From assembly GCF_001580365.1 (NCBI RefSeq), contig NZ_CP014480.1, positions 3,247,981 to 3,311,980 on the forward strand: a stretch of DNA of 64,000 bases. The letters run 5' to 3'. Origin of the DNA: Kocuria turfanensis (GTDB lineage Bacteria > Actinomycetota > Actinomycetes > Actinomycetales > Micrococcaceae). Numbering within the stretch: the stretch's first letter is position 1; every line of letters begins with the position of its first letter. Of this stretch, positions 17,268-27,088 are shown piece after piece. The position numbers and the translations under genes were made by a program. Under the pieces are notes generated by a model that was given only the letters and a program-made list of their open reading frames with translations, was not told where the DNA came from and searched no databases.

Positions 17268-18011
17268 CTAGACGAACAGGAGGACCACGACCGCCGCGGG
17301 GCCCGTCCAGCGCAGCGACCGGCCGGTGAGGTTGTGCACCATCCCCAGCAGCGTGCAGCAGACCAGCGCCGTGGCCGCGGAGGCCCACCCGCCCAGGACC
17401 AGGCCGGGCAGGGCGAGCAGGACCCCCAGGACCAGCCCGCCCACCGGGGCCGCCTGCGTCCAGCGACCGGGGCGGCGCAGCTCCACCGCCCGCTGCACGC
17501 ACGTCAGCACGAGGGCCAGCAGCAGGGACCGGCCCACGTGGTAGGCCGCGAAGCCGACCATGCCCAGCCAGGCGCCCCCGCCGTAGTCGGCGTAGAGGTC
17601 GAGGTAGAGCTGGACCGGCTGGAGCCGCCACTGGCCCACGAGGAAGACCGGCAGGATCACCCCGAGCAGGACCGCCAGCACGAACAGCACCAGCGCGGTG
17701 GTGGTCCGCCGGTGGTCGAGGGCGGGGGAGGGCGCGGGGGGCTGCGGAGCGGCGGGGTCCGCCGCCCGGTGGCGCAGCCACGCCACGAGCCCGCGCTGGA
17801 TCCCGAGCCAGACGGCGCCCAGGCACAGCCAGGCGAAGACCTGCCAGCCCAGGGGGTACACGTCGGGGATCTCCCCGGTGAGGGTGAGCACCGTGCCGTC
17901 GACCACGGCCTCCAGGCCGAGGGCCACGAAGGCGAAGGTCGCGATGGAGACGAGGAAGCCGGGGTCGGCGGGGGCGAACGCCCGGTTCTCGGGGGTGTCG
18001 ACGGAGCTCAT
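17268..18011 (-). CDS. Multi-pass membrane protein of unknown function
   Basis: This 247-residue protein is almost entirely hydrophobic, with about six membrane segments: 22-45, 58-76, 107-128, 150-172, 190-206 and 208-230. A short Ala/Pro/Arg loop lies near 88-105. No conserved metal or catalytic motif is evident; there is a [11 protein letters not shown] stretch near the C-terminus. ATG 18011 was chosen over an in-frame TTG at 18023. It is divergent from sucC. The family is not recognised. Confidence 0.65.
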   Translation of the reverse strand: MSSVDTPENRAFAPADPGFLVSIATFAFVALGLEAVVDGTVLTLTGEIPDVYPLGWQVFAWLCLGAVWLGIQRGLVAWLRHRAADPAAPQPPAPSPALDHRRTTTALVLFVLAVLLGVILPVFLVGQWRLQPVQLYLDLYADYGGGAWLGMVGFAAYHVGRSLLLALVLTCVQRAVELRRPGRWTQAAPVGGLVLGVLLALPGLVLGGWASAATALVCCTLLGMVHNLTGRSLRWTGPAAVVVLLFV

Positions 18012-18274
18012 GGGGCCAGTCAATCAAGAAACGCCCGGGAACTCGTGCGCGGGCCCGGTTGTGGCCGCCGATTCAGCATGGACTACAGTCTCGTACAGGG
18101 AGTGCCCCGGCACGTCCCGCGCCCGGGAACGGCTCCGCGGAACGGTCCGGACGCATGCCTCAGGCCTCGGCCCGGGGATGTGCGGCGCTCCGTTCACCAT
18201 CAGGTCGGAGGACGACCCGCCTACTGCCCGGGCCGTCGCCGATCCACGACTTCGACGAAGAAGGGCATTCACCC

Positions 18275-19444
18275 GTGGACCTGTTCGAATACCAGGCACG
18301 CGACCTGTTCGAGAAGCACGGCGTCCCCGTGCTCCAGGGCATCGTCGCGACCACCCCGGAAGAAGCAAAGGCCGCCGCCGAGAAGATCGGCGGCGTCACC
18401 GTCGTGAAGGCCCAGGTCAAGGTGGGAGGGCGCGGCAAGGCCGGTGGCGTGAAGGTCGCCAAGACCGCCGACGAGGCCTACGAGTACGCCCAGCAGATCC
18501 TCGGCATGGACATCAAGGGCCACACGGTCCACCGGGTGATGATCGCCCAGGGCGCCGACATCGCCGAGGAGTACTACTTCTCGATCCTGCTGGACCGCGC
18601 CAACCGCTCCTACCTGGCCATGTGCTCCGTCGAGGGCGGTGTGGAGATCGAGCAGCTCGCCGTGGAGCGGCCCGAGGCCCTCGCCCGCGTCGAGGTCGTC
18701 CCCACCGAGGGGATCACCGAGGCCAAGGCCCGCGAGATCGTGGCGCAGGCGAAGTTCGACGAGGAGACCGCCGCCAAGGTCGTGCCGGTCCTGGTCAAGC
18801 TGTGGGACGTCTTCAAGAAGGAGGACGCCACCCTGGTGGAGGTCAACCCGCTGGTCAAGACCGGCGACGGGCAGGTCATCGCCCTGGACGGCAAGGTCAC
18901 CCTGGACGAGAACGCCGAGTTCCGGCAGGCCGACCACGCCGAGCTCGTCGACAAGTCCAGCGCCGACCCCCTCGAGGAGAAGGCCAAGGAGCACGACCTC
19001 AACTACGTCAAGCTCGACGGCGAGGTCGGGATCATCGGCAACGGCGCGGGCCTGGTCATGTCCACCCTGGACGTCGTCGCCTACGCCGGGGAGAAGCACG
19101 GCGACGTCAAGCCGGCCAACTTCCTGGACATCGGCGGCGGCGCCTCGGCCGAGGTCATGGCCGCGGGCCTGGACGTCATCCTCAACGACCCGCAGGTCAA
19201 GTCCGTGTTCGTCAACGTCTTCGGCGGGATCACCGCCTGCGACGCCGTGGCCAACGGCATCGTGAAGGCCCTGGAGATCCTCGGCGACGAGGAGGACAAG
19301 CCGCTCGTGGTCCGCCTGGACGGCAACAACGTCGAGGAGGGCCGACGCATCCTCGCCGCCGCCAACCACCCGCTGGTCACCCTCGCCGAGACGATGGACG
19401 AGGGCGCGGACAAGGCCGCCGAGCTCGCCCACGCCGCCAACTGA
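18275..19444 (+). CDS. sucC: Succinyl-CoA synthetase, beta subunit
   Basis: This 389-residue subunit (the usual family length) makes the ADP- or GDP-forming ligase of the TCA cycle with SucD. It has an ATP-grasp domain ([18 protein letters not shown], about 44-60), metal ligands in VEVNPLV and the CoA-ligase domain with GNGAGLVM and NFLDIGGGA. The GTG start at 18275 gives the family N-terminus [18 protein letters not shown]. An upstream region of 260 bases holds a possible -10 TACAGT near 18081 and no gene. sucD follows 39 bases downstream. Confidence 0.96.
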   Translation: MDLFEYQARDLFEKHGVPVLQGIVATTPEEAKAAAEKIGGVTVVKAQVKVGGRGKAGGVKVAKTADEAYEYAQQILGMDIKGHTVHRVMIAQGADIAEEYYFSILLDRANRSYLAMCSVEGGVEIEQLAVERPEALARVEVVPTEGITEAKAREIVAQAKFDEETAAKVVPVLVKLWDVFKKEDATLVEVNPLVKTGDGQVIALDGKVTLDENAEFRQADHAELVDKSSADPLEEKAKEHDLNYVKLDGEVGIIGNGAGLVMSTLDVVAYAGEKHGDVKPANFLDIGGGASAEVMAAGLDVILNDPQVKSVFVNVFGGITACDAVANGIVKALEILGDEEDKPLVVRLDGNNVEEGRRILAAANHPLVTLAETMDEGADKAAELAHAAN

Positions 19445-19483
19445 TCCGCCGACCGGACGAACACTTCTAAGGAACGAACAGCA

Positions 19484-20401
19484 ATGTCTATCTTTTTGAA
19501 CAAGGACTCCAAGGTCATCGTTCAGGGCATCACCGGCGGCGAGGGCACCAAGCACACCGGCCGGATGCTCGCCGCGGGGACCCAGGTCATGGGCGGCGTC
19601 AACGCCCGCAAGGCCGGCACCACCGTGGCCCACCAGGACAAGGACGGCAACGACGTCGAGCTGCCGGTCTTCGGCACCGTCGCCGAGGCCGTCGAGAAGA
19701 CCGGCGCGGACGTGTCGATCGTCTTCGTGCCGCCGGCCTTCACCAAGGACGCCGTGATCGAGGCCATCGACGCCGAGGTCCCGCTCGTCGTGGTCATCAC
19801 CGAGGGCATCCCGGTGCAGGACTCCGCGGAGTTCTGGGCCTACGCGAAGTCGAAGACCGACGCGAACGGCAAGCAGACCACCCGGATCATCGGCCCGAAC
19901 TGCCCCGGCATCATCACCCCGGGCGAGTCGCTGGTGGGGATCACCCCGGCGAACATCACCGGCAAGGGCAAGATCGGCCTGGTCTCCAAGTCCGGCACCC
20001 TGACCTACCAGATGATGTACGAGCTGCGGGACATCGGGTTCACCACCGCCATCGGCATCGGCGGCGACCCGATCATCGGGACCACCCACATCGACGCCCT
20101 CGAGGCGTTCGAGGCGGACCCCGAGACCGAGGCCATCGTGATGATCGGCGAGATCGGCGGCGACGCCGAGGAGCGTGCCGCGGACTTCATCAAGGCCAAC
20201 GTGACCAAGCCGGTCGTCGGCTACGTCGCGGGCTTCACGGCCCCCGAGGGCAAGACCATGGGTCACGCCGGGGCGATCGTCTCGGGCTCCTCGGGCACCG
20301 CCCAGGCCAAGAAGGAGGCTCTCGAGGCGGCAGGCGTGAAGGTCGGCAAGACGCCGTCCGAGACCGCCCAGCTCATGCGGGAGATCTTCGAGGGCAAGTG
20401 A
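19484..20401 (+). CDS. sucD: Succinyl-CoA synthetase, alpha subunit
   Basis: This 305-residue subunit binds CoA in the N-terminal Rossmann domain ([15 protein letters not shown]) and carries the phosphohistidine in [11 protein letters not shown] (about residue 260). [10 protein letters not shown] and [10 protein letters not shown] are further family motifs. The start ATG 19484 follows AAGGAACG. It forms the TCA enzyme with SucC and shares its transcript. A 25-base stem terminator closes the unit. Confidence 0.96.
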   Translation: MSIFLNKDSKVIVQGITGGEGTKHTGRMLAAGTQVMGGVNARKAGTTVAHQDKDGNDVELPVFGTVAEAVEKTGADVSIVFVPPAFTKDAVIEAIDAEVPLVVVITEGIPVQDSAEFWAYAKSKTDANGKQTTRIIGPNCPGIITPGESLVGITPANITGKGKIGLVSKSGTLTYQMMYELRDIGFTTAIGIGGDPIIGTTHIDALEAFEADPETEAIVMIGEIGGDAEERAADFIKANVTKPVVGYVAGFTAPEGKTMGHAGAIVSGSSGTAQAKKEALEAAGVKVGKTPSETAQLMREIFEGK

Positions 20402-20427
20402 CCCGGCGGGCCCCGGCCCGTCGACCG

Positions 20428-20480
20428 GCACACGGGAAGGCCCCGTCCACGATGTTCGTGGACGGGGCCTTCCCGTGTGC
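20428..20480 (+). terminator. Bidirectional terminator after sucCD
   Basis: A perfect 25-base stem (20428-20452 with 20456-20480) with a three-base loop lies between sucD and the convergent tautomerase gene. Confidence 0.94.
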
Positions 20481-20495
20481 GCGGGCCCGCGCGGC

Positions 20496-20888
20496 TCAGA
20501 GCTCTCCGGTGAGGAACTGGGCGACGCCCCGGCCGAAGGACCAGTCCTCGCGGGTGTTCTCGGTGACGGAGACGATCAGGTCCTGCGGGTCCAGGCCGGT
20601 CCGCTGCTCGAGGCGGTCGGCCAGGGCCCGGTACATGGCCTGCTTCTGGGCCTCGCTGCGGCCCTGCTGGACGACCTGGACCACCACGAGGTCGTCGGTG
20701 CGGGCGAGGCCCAGGCCCGTGTCCTCGGCGATGATCTGCCCGGGCCGGTGCTCGGTGACGATCTGGTAGCGGTCCCGGGGCGGGGCGGCGAAGGTGTCGA
20801 GCATGACGTCCTGGACGACGTCGGCCAGAGCGCGGAGCTGCTCGGGGGTGCGGCGGTTCTCGGTGACGTCGATGCGCACGAGGGGCAC
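20496..20888 (-). CDS. Tautomerase family protein
   Basis: This 130-residue protein starts MPLVRIDVTENRRTPEQ. After Met removal the terminal Pro would be the catalytic base, as in 4-oxalocrotonate tautomerase relatives. The length and the DVMLDTFAAPPRDRYQI and QGRSEAQKQAMY segments fit the Tautomerase_2 group. The GTG start at 20888 has AAAGG upstream. The substrate is unknown. It lies divergent to the iol operon, whose operator begins 180 bases away, so a link to inositol or sugar-acid metabolism is possible but unproven. Confidence 0.8.
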   Translation of the reverse strand: MPLVRIDVTENRRTPEQLRALADVVQDVMLDTFAAPPRDRYQIVTEHRPGQIIAEDTGLGLARTDDLVVVQVVQQGRSEAQKQAMYRALADRLEQRTGLDPQDLIVSVTENTREDWSFGRGVAQFLTGEL

Positions 20889-21065
20889 GGCAGGGCCTTT
20901 CGGTCGGATGCTGCGGAAGGGCTCGGGGGCAGGATGGTCCCGGGCCGGACGGGGCGGTGGTCGGGTCGCCGCGCCGCTCCCGGCGGCGACGGCCCGGCCC
21001 CGGACGTGCCGTGGGCCCGGCTCCGTGCGGTCGGGGCTGTTCCACCATCACCCCGCCCGACCCGT

Positions 21066-21079
21066 TATGTCAAGACATA
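21066..21079. promoter_or_regulatory. Upstream IolR-like operator of the iol operon
   Basis: The perfect palindrome TATGTCAAGACATA lies 122 bases upstream of the iolE promoter. Its core (TGTCTTGACA on the minus strand) fits KGWCHTRACA. With the promoter-proximal site (centre-to-centre 135 bases) it could allow looping. It lies between the tautomerase and iolE genes. Confidence 0.65.
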
Positions 21080-21200
21080 CTTACATGCGTGTGCACCGGT
21101 CGGCGCGGACCGGCGGCGGCCCCGGTGCCGGCGCACCGCTGCGGGGCTCGGCGGTGCTGGTGCGGCACCGTGCGCGGAGGCCGCGGGACGCATAAGACGG

Positions 21201-21234
21201 TATGTCTTTACAAACTGACCTGGGTCGGTATTCT
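21201..21234 (+). promoter_or_regulatory. iol operon promoter with overlapping operator
   Basis: TTTACA (21207-21212) and TATTCT (21229-21234) are spaced by 16 bases, about 85 bases before the iolE ATG. The half-conserved palindrome TATGTCTTTACAAA (21201-21214) covers the -35 box, which suggests repression by the IolR encoded at 36.7 kb. Confidence 0.65.
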
Positions 21235-21321
21235 GGTTGTGATCCCGACCACTGATCGCCCCGTCGCCCGGACGACGGACCGTGGCGGTGACCAGGTACC
21301 AGAACCAGGAAGCAGGTCATC

Positions 21322-22281
21322 ATGGCGCAGCAGAACGCGACCACCGCGACCGCCGGCGCGGCGGCACAGCAGCAGAACCCCGTGCTCATCGGCACGGCCC
21401 CGGACTCGTGGGGCGTGTGGTTCCCCGACGACCCGCAGCAGACCCCGTGGGAGCGCTTCCTCGACGAGGTGGCCGAGGCGGGGTACTCCTGGATCGAGCT
21501 GGGGCCCTACGGCTACCTGCCCACCGATCCCGCCCGGCTCGCCGACGAGCTCGCCCAGCGGAACCTGCAGGTCTCGGCGGGCACCGTCTTCACCGCCTTC
21601 CACCGCGGCGCCGACCAGTGGCAGGAGGCCTGGGAGCCCGCCCGGAAGGTCGCCGAGCTGACGGCCGCCATGGGCGGTGAGCACATCGCGGTCATCCCCG
21701 CCATGTGGCGCGACGACGTCACGGGCGAGGCGCTCGAGAACGAGCAGCTGAGCACCGAGCAGTGGAACGCCCTGTGCGAGGGCCACGACCGGCTGGGCAA
21801 GGTGCTGCGCGAGGACTTCGGTCTCCAGCAGCAGTTCCACTCCCACGCGGACTCCCACGTGTGCGGCCAGCCCGACATCGAGACGTTCCTGCAGCGCACC
21901 GATCCCGAGCTCGTGACCCTGTGCCTGGACACCGGCCACGCCGAGTACGGCGGGGCGTCCTCGGTGGACCTGATCCGCAAGTACCCCGAGCGGATCGGCT
22001 ACCTGCACCTGAAGCAGATCGACCCCGTGGTCCTCGAGCGCGTGCGCCGGGAGAACATGACCTGGGCCGCCGCCAACCTCGCCGGCGTCATGGTGGAGCC
22101 CCCCGCCGGCCTGCCGGACCTCGCCGCGGTGACCGCGGAGGTCGAGAAGCTCGACCGGCCGATCTTCGGCATCGTCGAGCAGGACATGTACCCCGTCTCC
22201 TCCTTCGACGTCCCGCTGCCCATCGCCACCCGCACCCGCTCCTACCTGCTGGGCTGCGGCTCGCGCACGAGCGTCCGCTGA
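21322..22281 (+). CDS. iolE: Xylose-isomerase-like TIM-barrel protein, probable inosose dehydratase
   Basis: This 319-residue protein is of the AP-endonuclease-2/sugar isomerase fold. It begins with a polar Gln/Ala tail and then VLIGTAPDSWGVWFPDDP. Metal-binding positions typical of the fold are seen in QQFHSHADSHV, CLDTGHAEYGG and YLHLKQID. As first gene of the iol operon it probably removes water from scyllo-inosose to give the diketone used by IolD. The sequence is distant from Bacillus IolE, so the specific role is inferred from the operon; an inosose isomerase (IolI-like) is the alternative. Start ATG 21322 follows an AGGAAGCAGG site. Confidence 0.72.
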   Translation: MAQQNATTATAGAAAQQQNPVLIGTAPDSWGVWFPDDPQQTPWERFLDEVAEAGYSWIELGPYGYLPTDPARLADELAQRNLQVSAGTVFTAFHRGADQWQEAWEPARKVAELTAAMGGEHIAVIPAMWRDDVTGEALENEQLSTEQWNALCEGHDRLGKVLREDFGLQQQFHSHADSHVCGQPDIETFLQRTDPELVTLCLDTGHAEYGGASSVDLIRKYPERIGYLHLKQIDPVVLERVRRENMTWAAANLAGVMVEPPAGLPDLAAVTAEVEKLDRPIFGIVEQDMYPVSSFDVPLPIATRTRSYLLGCGSRTSVR

Positions 22282-22315
22282 CCCGCCCCGGCACCACAGA
22301 CCTGGAGAACCGTCC

Positions 22316-23206
22316 ATGAAGATCGCTCTCGACCCCACCCCGTTCCACCACTCCCACTCGCTGCTCGAGTTCCCCGCGCTCGCGGCCGAGCTCGGCTACG
22401 AGTACCTGCAGCTGACCCCGCACGCGGACTTCCTGCCCTTCTTCAACCACCCCAAGGCCGACGACCAGCTCGTCGCGGACCTGCGCCGGGCCTGCCGCGA
22501 CGCCGGCGTGCAGATCGCCTCGGTGCTGCCGGTGCTGCGCTGGTCCTCCCCGGACCCGGACGCCCGGGAGGCCGCGGTGCGCTACTGGAAGCGCGCCATC
22601 CGGATGACCGTGGACCTCGGCGTGACCCAGATGAACACCGAGTTCCAGGGCCGGCCCGAGCTCGCCGAGGAGTCCGAGCGTGCGTTCTACCGCTCCGTGG
22701 AGGAGCTGCTGCCCATGATCGAGCGGGAGGGCGTGCACGTCGCGATCGACCCGCACCCCGACGACTTCGTCGAGCAGGGTCTCGCCGCCTGGCGCGTCAT
22801 CCGCGGCGTGAACTCCCCGCACCTCGGCTTCGTCTACGTGGCGCCGCACACCTTCCACATGGAGGACGCCCCGCTCGAGATCATGGCCGCCGTGGGGGAC
22901 CGGCTGCGGGTGGTGCACGTCGGCGACACCATGGACCACCACCGCTCCCACGGGCTGCGCTACATCACCAACCCGCCGGGCAGCGCGGCCCGGGTGCACC
23001 AGCACCTGAAGATCGGGGACGGCGACGTCGACTGGGACGAGTTCTTCGGCGGGCTCGCGGCCAACGGTTTCCTCGACCGCGAGGACACCGTGATGGTCTC
23101 CTCGGTCTTCGCCGAGAACGAGAACGCCGTGGAGGTCTCCCGGTACCAGCTGGAACAGATGCGCGAGCGCGCCGCCGCGGCGCAGAAGGTGGAGGTGAAG
23201 GCGTGA
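22316..23206 (+). CDS. iolH: IolH-like sugar phosphate isomerase/epimerase
   Basis: This 296-residue TIM-barrel protein opens MKIALDPTPFHHSHSLLEFP and has QLTPHADFLPFF, NTEFQGRP, IDPHPDDFVEQG and HVGDTMDHHRSHG. Together these match the IolH group of inositol clusters. The His/Asp/Glu positions suggest a divalent metal centre. The exact reaction of IolH is not settled in the literature I know. It lies 34 bases after iolE and overlaps iolC by four bases (GTGA), so it is part of the same transcript. Confidence 0.75.
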   Translation: MKIALDPTPFHHSHSLLEFPALAAELGYEYLQLTPHADFLPFFNHPKADDQLVADLRRACRDAGVQIASVLPVLRWSSPDPDAREAAVRYWKRAIRMTVDLGVTQMNTEFQGRPELAEESERAFYRSVEELLPMIEREGVHVAIDPHPDDFVEQGLAAWRVIRGVNSPHLGFVYVAPHTFHMEDAPLEIMAAVGDRLRVVHVGDTMDHHRSHGLRYITNPPGSAARVHQHLKIGDGDVDWDEFFGGLAANGFLDREDTVMVSSVFAENENAVEVSRYQLEQMRERAAAAQKVEVKA

Positions 23207-24189
23207 GCTACGACGTCGTGACCCTGGGGCGCATCAGCGTCGACATCTACCCCGACGACGTCGGGGTCGGCCTCGAGGACGTGACCACGTTCCGCAAGTA
23301 CCTCGGCGGCTCCCCGTCCAACGTGGCCGTGGCCGCGGCCCGCCACGGCGAGTCCGCCGCGGTGATCACCCGCACCGGCGACGACCCGTTCGGCACCTAC
23401 CTGCACCGCGAGCTGACCCGCTACGGCGTGGACGACCGGTTCGTCACGGCCGTGCCGGGACTGCAGACCCCCGCCACGTTCTGCGCGATCCGCCCGCCGG
23501 AGGACTTCCCGCTGTACTTCTACGGCCGGTTCCCCACGGCCCCGGACCTGCAGATCCGCCCCGAGGAGATCGACGCCGAGGCCGTGCGCGAGGCGCGCAT
23601 CCTGTGGTCCACGGTCACCGGGCTGTGCCAGGAGCCCAGCCGCTCCGCCCACGTCGCCGCGCACGAGGCCCGCCCCCGGGAGCAGCTGCGCGCGGACCAG
23701 CACACGATCCTCGACCTCGACTACCGCCCGATGTTCTGGACCTCCGAGGAGGAGGCCCGGTCGCAGGTGCACGAGCTGCTGCAGCACGTGACCATCGCCA
23801 TCGGCAACGACAAGGAGTGCGCCGTGGCCGTCGGGGAGGGCACCCCCGACGAGCAGGCCGACCGGCTGCTCGCGGCCGGCGTGCGCATCGCCGTGGTCAA
23901 GCTCGGCCCGGAGGGCGTGATGGCCAAGACCCGCGACGAGCGCGTGGTCTCCGCCCCGGTGCCGGTCGAGACCGTCAACGGCCTCGGCGCCGGGGACTCC
24001 TTCGGCGGCGCCTTCTGCCACGGCATCAACCAGGGCTGGCCGCTCGAGCAGGTGCTCGACTACGCCAACGCCTCCGGCGCCATCGTCGCGTCGAGGATCT
24101 CCTGCTCGGACGCCATGCCCACCCCCGACGAGGTATTCCAGCTGCTGCGCGAGCGCGGCCGCGCCGTTCCCGAAGGAGCCACCCGATGA
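23203..24189 (+). CDS. iolC: 5-dehydro-2-deoxygluconokinase
   Basis: This 328-residue kinase of the PfkB/ribokinase family has DVVTLGRISVDIYPDDVG at the N-terminus, KYLGGSPSNVAVAAARHG as substrate lid region and NGLGAGDSFGGAF with the catalytic Asp and anion hole. It phosphorylates 2-deoxy-5-keto-D-gluconate to the 6-phosphate. The start GTG overlaps the iolH stop (GTGA), and its own stop overlaps the next ATG. Length and motifs are complete. Position in the operon makes the assignment strong. Confidence 0.9.
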   Translation: MSYDVVTLGRISVDIYPDDVGVGLEDVTTFRKYLGGSPSNVAVAAARHGESAAVITRTGDDPFGTYLHRELTRYGVDDRFVTAVPGLQTPATFCAIRPPEDFPLYFYGRFPTAPDLQIRPEEIDAEAVREARILWSTVTGLCQEPSRSAHVAAHEARPREQLRADQHTILDLDYRPMFWTSEEEARSQVHELLQHVTIAIGNDKECAVAVGEGTPDEQADRLLAAGVRIAVVKLGPEGVMAKTRDERVVSAPVPVETVNGLGAGDSFGGAFCHGINQGWPLEQVLDYANASGAIVASRISCSDAMPTPDEVFQLLRERGRAVPEGATR

Positions 24190-25124
24190 CGACCACGTCC
24201 CCCGCCGAGCTCGACACGGCCGATCCGCGCCGCTACGAGCACCTCTCCCGGATCCGGCTCGAGGACCCCCGGGCCGTCCAGCGCGCCGCCGACTCCCGGC
24301 GCCGCCACCCCGGTCCCGTGCACGGGCGGCAGAACTTCGTGGTCGCCGCCGACCACGCCGCCCGCGGCGCCCTCAGGGTGCGCGGCGAGCACGACGCCAT
24401 GGCCGACCGGCGCAGCCTGCTCGACCGGCTGCAGATCGCCCTGGCGAACCCCCAGGTGGACGGCGTCCTCGCCTCCCCGGACGTGCTCGACGACCTGCTG
24501 CTGCTCGGGGCCCTCGACGGCAAGCTCGTCTTCGGCTCCATGAACCGCGGCGGCCTGCCGGGCCTGGTCAACGAGATCGACGACCGCTTCACCGGGCACA
24601 CCGCCGAGGCGCTGAACAAGGTCGGCGCCGACGGCGGCAAGATGCTCACCCGCATCTGCTTCGAGGACCCGCACACCACCTCCGTCCTGGAGAACACCGC
24701 CAAGGCCGTCGACTCCCTGGCCGCCCTGGGCCTCATCGCGATGGTCGAGCCGTTCATCTCCCGGATCACCGACCGCGGGATCGTCAACGACCTCTCCGCC
24801 GACGCCGTGATCCGGTCCGTGGCCATCGCCCAGGGGCTCGGCGGCACGTCGGCGCACACCTGGATGAAGCTGCCCGTGGTGGAGGAGATGGAGCGGGTCA
24901 TGGCGGCCACCACCCTGCCCACCGTCCTGCTGGGCGGGGACCCGAGCGGGCGGCCGGACGAGGTCTTCGCGACCTGGGAGGCCGCGCTGGCCCTGCCCGG
25001 CGTCCAGGGCCTCACCGTCGGGCGCACCCTGCTGTACCCGGAGGACGGCGACGTCGCCGGCGCCGTCGCCACCGCAGCCTCCCTGCTGAAGGGCCACCCC
25101 GTCGAGGAAGGAGCCGCCCGATGA
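24186..25124 (+). CDS. Cgl0159-type (beta/alpha)8 protein, probable DKGP aldolase
   Basis: This 312-residue protein resembles the Cgl0159 family known from the Corynebacterium glutamicum inositol cluster, a class I aldolase-like barrel. Segments include RQNFVVAADHAARGAL, GLPGLVNEIDDRFTGH, NKVGADGGKMLTRI, HTWMKLPVVEEMERVM and TVGRTLLYPEDG. It probably replaces IolJ in cleaving 2-deoxy-5-ketogluconate-6-phosphate to malonate semialdehyde and dihydroxyacetone phosphate, since no IolJ of the class II type is found here. Both ends overlap neighbours by four bases (ATGA), so translation is coupled. The function is inferred from context. Confidence 0.8.
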   Translation: MTTTSPAELDTADPRRYEHLSRIRLEDPRAVQRAADSRRRHPGPVHGRQNFVVAADHAARGALRVRGEHDAMADRRSLLDRLQIALANPQVDGVLASPDVLDDLLLLGALDGKLVFGSMNRGGLPGLVNEIDDRFTGHTAEALNKVGADGGKMLTRICFEDPHTTSVLENTAKAVDSLAALGLIAMVEPFISRITDRGIVNDLSADAVIRSVAIAQGLGGTSAHTWMKLPVVEEMERVMAATTLPTVLLGGDPSGRPDEVFATWEAALALPGVQGLTVGRTLLYPEDGDVAGAVATAASLLKGHPVEEGAAR

Positions 25125-27076
25125 GCACCCGCACCCTCTCCGTCTCCCAGGCGCTCGTCGCGTTCCTGGCCAACCAGTGGACCGTGGACCGGATCGGCGC
25201 CGAGGAGTACCGGCAGCGCACGATCCCGGGCATGTTCGGCATCTTCGGGCACGGCAACGTGGCCGGCGTGGGCCAGGCGCTCAAGCAGTTCCAGGCCGAG
25301 GACCCCACGGTCATGCCCTACTACCAGGGCCGCAACGAGCAGGCCCAGGTGCACCAGGCCGTCGGCTACGCCCGGCACACCCGCCGCCGGGCCACCTTCG
25401 CGGTGAGCACCTCGATCGGGCCCGGGGCCACGAACATGGTCACCGGCGCCGCGCTGGCCACCACCAACCGGCTGCCGGCGCTGCTGTTCCCCTCGGACCA
25501 GTTCGCCACCCGCACCCCGGACCCCGTGCTGCAGCAGCTGGAGCGCCCCGACGCGGGCGACATCACGGTCAACGACGTGTTCCGCCCGGTCTCCCGCTTC
25601 TTCGACCGCGTGGTGCGGCCCGAGCAGCTCTTCTCGGCGCTGCTGTCCGGCATGCGCGTGCTCACGGACCCGGCCGAGACCGGTGCGGTGACGATCGCGC
25701 TGCCGCAGGACGTGCAGGCGGAGGCCCTCGAGGTGCCCGAGGAGTTCCTCGCCCCCCGGGAGTGGCGGATCCGCCGCCCCGCCCCGGAGGAGGAGGACGT
25801 CCGTGCCGCCGTCGCGGCGATCCGCGCGGCCGAGCGGCCGGTCGTCATCGCCGGCGGCGGGGTGCACTACGCCTTCGCCACCGAGGCGCTGCGGGAGTTC
25901 GCCGAGGCCACCGGCATCCCCGTCGCCTACACCCAGGCCGGCGTGGGCGTGCTGGACTGGGACCACCCGCTGTGCCTGGGCGCCGTGGGCTCGACCGGCT
26001 CCACCGCCTCCAACGCGGTGGTCGCCGAGGCCGACCTCGTGATCGGCGTCGGCACCCGCTACGAGGACTTCACCACCGCCTCCCGCACCGCCTTCCAGCA
26101 CCCGGACGTGCGCTTCGTCAACGTCAACGTCGCGGCCTTCGACGCCTACAAGCAGGGCAGCTCCGTGCCGATCGTCGCCGACGCCCGCAAGACCCTCGTC
26201 GAGCTGACCAGGGCGCTCGGCGGGTACCGGGTCGGCGGGGACCTGGCGGCGACCGTCGAGCGGGAGAAGCAGCGCTGGGACGCCACCGTGGACGCCGCCT
26301 TCGGCGAGCGGCACCTGCCGCTGCCCAGCCAGAACGAGATCATCGGAGCCGTCAACGAGGCCATGGACGACCGCGACGTCGTGGTGTGCGCCGCGGGCTC
26401 GCTGCCCGGGGACCTGCACAAGATGTGGCGGGTCAAGGACCCGTACGGCTACCACGTGGAGTACGCGTTCTCCTGCATGGGCTACGAGATCGCCGGCGGG
26501 CTCGGCGTCAAGCGGGCCGCGGTCGCCGAGGCCGAGCGGGCCGGGGCGCCGCAGGACGCCCGCGACGTCGTCGTCATGGTCGGCGACGGCTCCTACCTGA
26601 TGATGCACACCGAGCTCGTCACGGCCGTGGCCGAGGGCCTCAACCTCGTGGTCGTGCTGATCCAGAACCACGGCTACGCCTCGATCGGCGCCCTGTCCGA
26701 GCAGCTGGGCTCCCAGCGCTTCGGCACGAAGTACCGCTACCTCGACGGCGAGCGGCACAGCTTCGACGAGGGCGCCACGCTGCCGATCGACCTCGCCACC
26801 AACGCCGAGTCCCTCGGCGTGCGGGTGCTGCGGGTCGAGTGCGGCGACGGCGTGATCGAGCGGCTGAAGGCGGCCGTCGAGCAGGCCAAGGCGGTGCCCG
26901 AGGGCTCCGGCCCGGTGCTCGTGCACGTCGAGTCGGACCCGCTGATCGACGCGCCCAGCTCCGAGTCCTGGTGGGACGTGCCCGTCACGGGCACCGCCAC
27001 CCTCGCATCCACCCACGAGGCCTACGAGGTCTACCAGCAGCACAAGGCCCGGCAGCGCCCGCTGCTCGGCAACTGA
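25121..27076 (+). CDS. iolD: 3D-(3,5/4)-trihydroxycyclohexane-1,2-dione hydrolase
   Basis: This 651-residue thiamine-diphosphate enzyme opens the ring of the diketone to give 5-deoxy-D-glucuronate. It has the N-terminal IFGHGNVAGVGQAL and QGRNEQAQVHQAVGYAR region, a central Rossmann domain, and the ThDP-binding motif starting MVGDGSYLMMHTEL and ending IQNHGYASIG. Length and order of domains match acetolactate-synthase-type enzymes of the IolD subgroup. The start overlaps the aldolase gene stop; iolA follows after 12 bases behind AAGGAGG. Confidence 0.95.
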   Translation: MSTRTLSVSQALVAFLANQWTVDRIGAEEYRQRTIPGMFGIFGHGNVAGVGQALKQFQAEDPTVMPYYQGRNEQAQVHQAVGYARHTRRRATFAVSTSIGPGATNMVTGAALATTNRLPALLFPSDQFATRTPDPVLQQLERPDAGDITVNDVFRPVSRFFDRVVRPEQLFSALLSGMRVLTDPAETGAVTIALPQDVQAEALEVPEEFLAPREWRIRRPAPEEEDVRAAVAAIRAAERPVVIAGGGVHYAFATEALREFAEATGIPVAYTQAGVGVLDWDHPLCLGAVGSTGSTASNAVVAEADLVIGVGTRYEDFTTASRTAFQHPDVRFVNVNVAAFDAYKQGSSVPIVADARKTLVELTRALGGYRVGGDLAATVEREKQRWDATVDAAFGERHLPLPSQNEIIGAVNEAMDDRDVVVCAAGSLPGDLHKMWRVKDPYGYHVEYAFSCMGYEIAGGLGVKRAAVAEAERAGAPQDARDVVVMVGDGSYLMMHTELVTAVAEGLNLVVVLIQNHGYASIGALSEQLGSQRFGTKYRYLDGERHSFDEGATLPIDLATNAESLGVRVLRVECGDGVIERLKAAVEQAKAVPEGSGPVLVHVESDPLIDAPSSESWWDVPVTGTATLASTHEAYEVYQQHKARQRPLLGN

Positions 27077-27088
27077 AGGAGGAACCCC

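Noticed and set aside
17049..21079. The two distant palindromes considered as attachment sites of an integrated element
   Set aside because: They flank sucCD and normal housekeeping genes, overlap promoters and recur elsewhere in the iol region, so operators explain them better.
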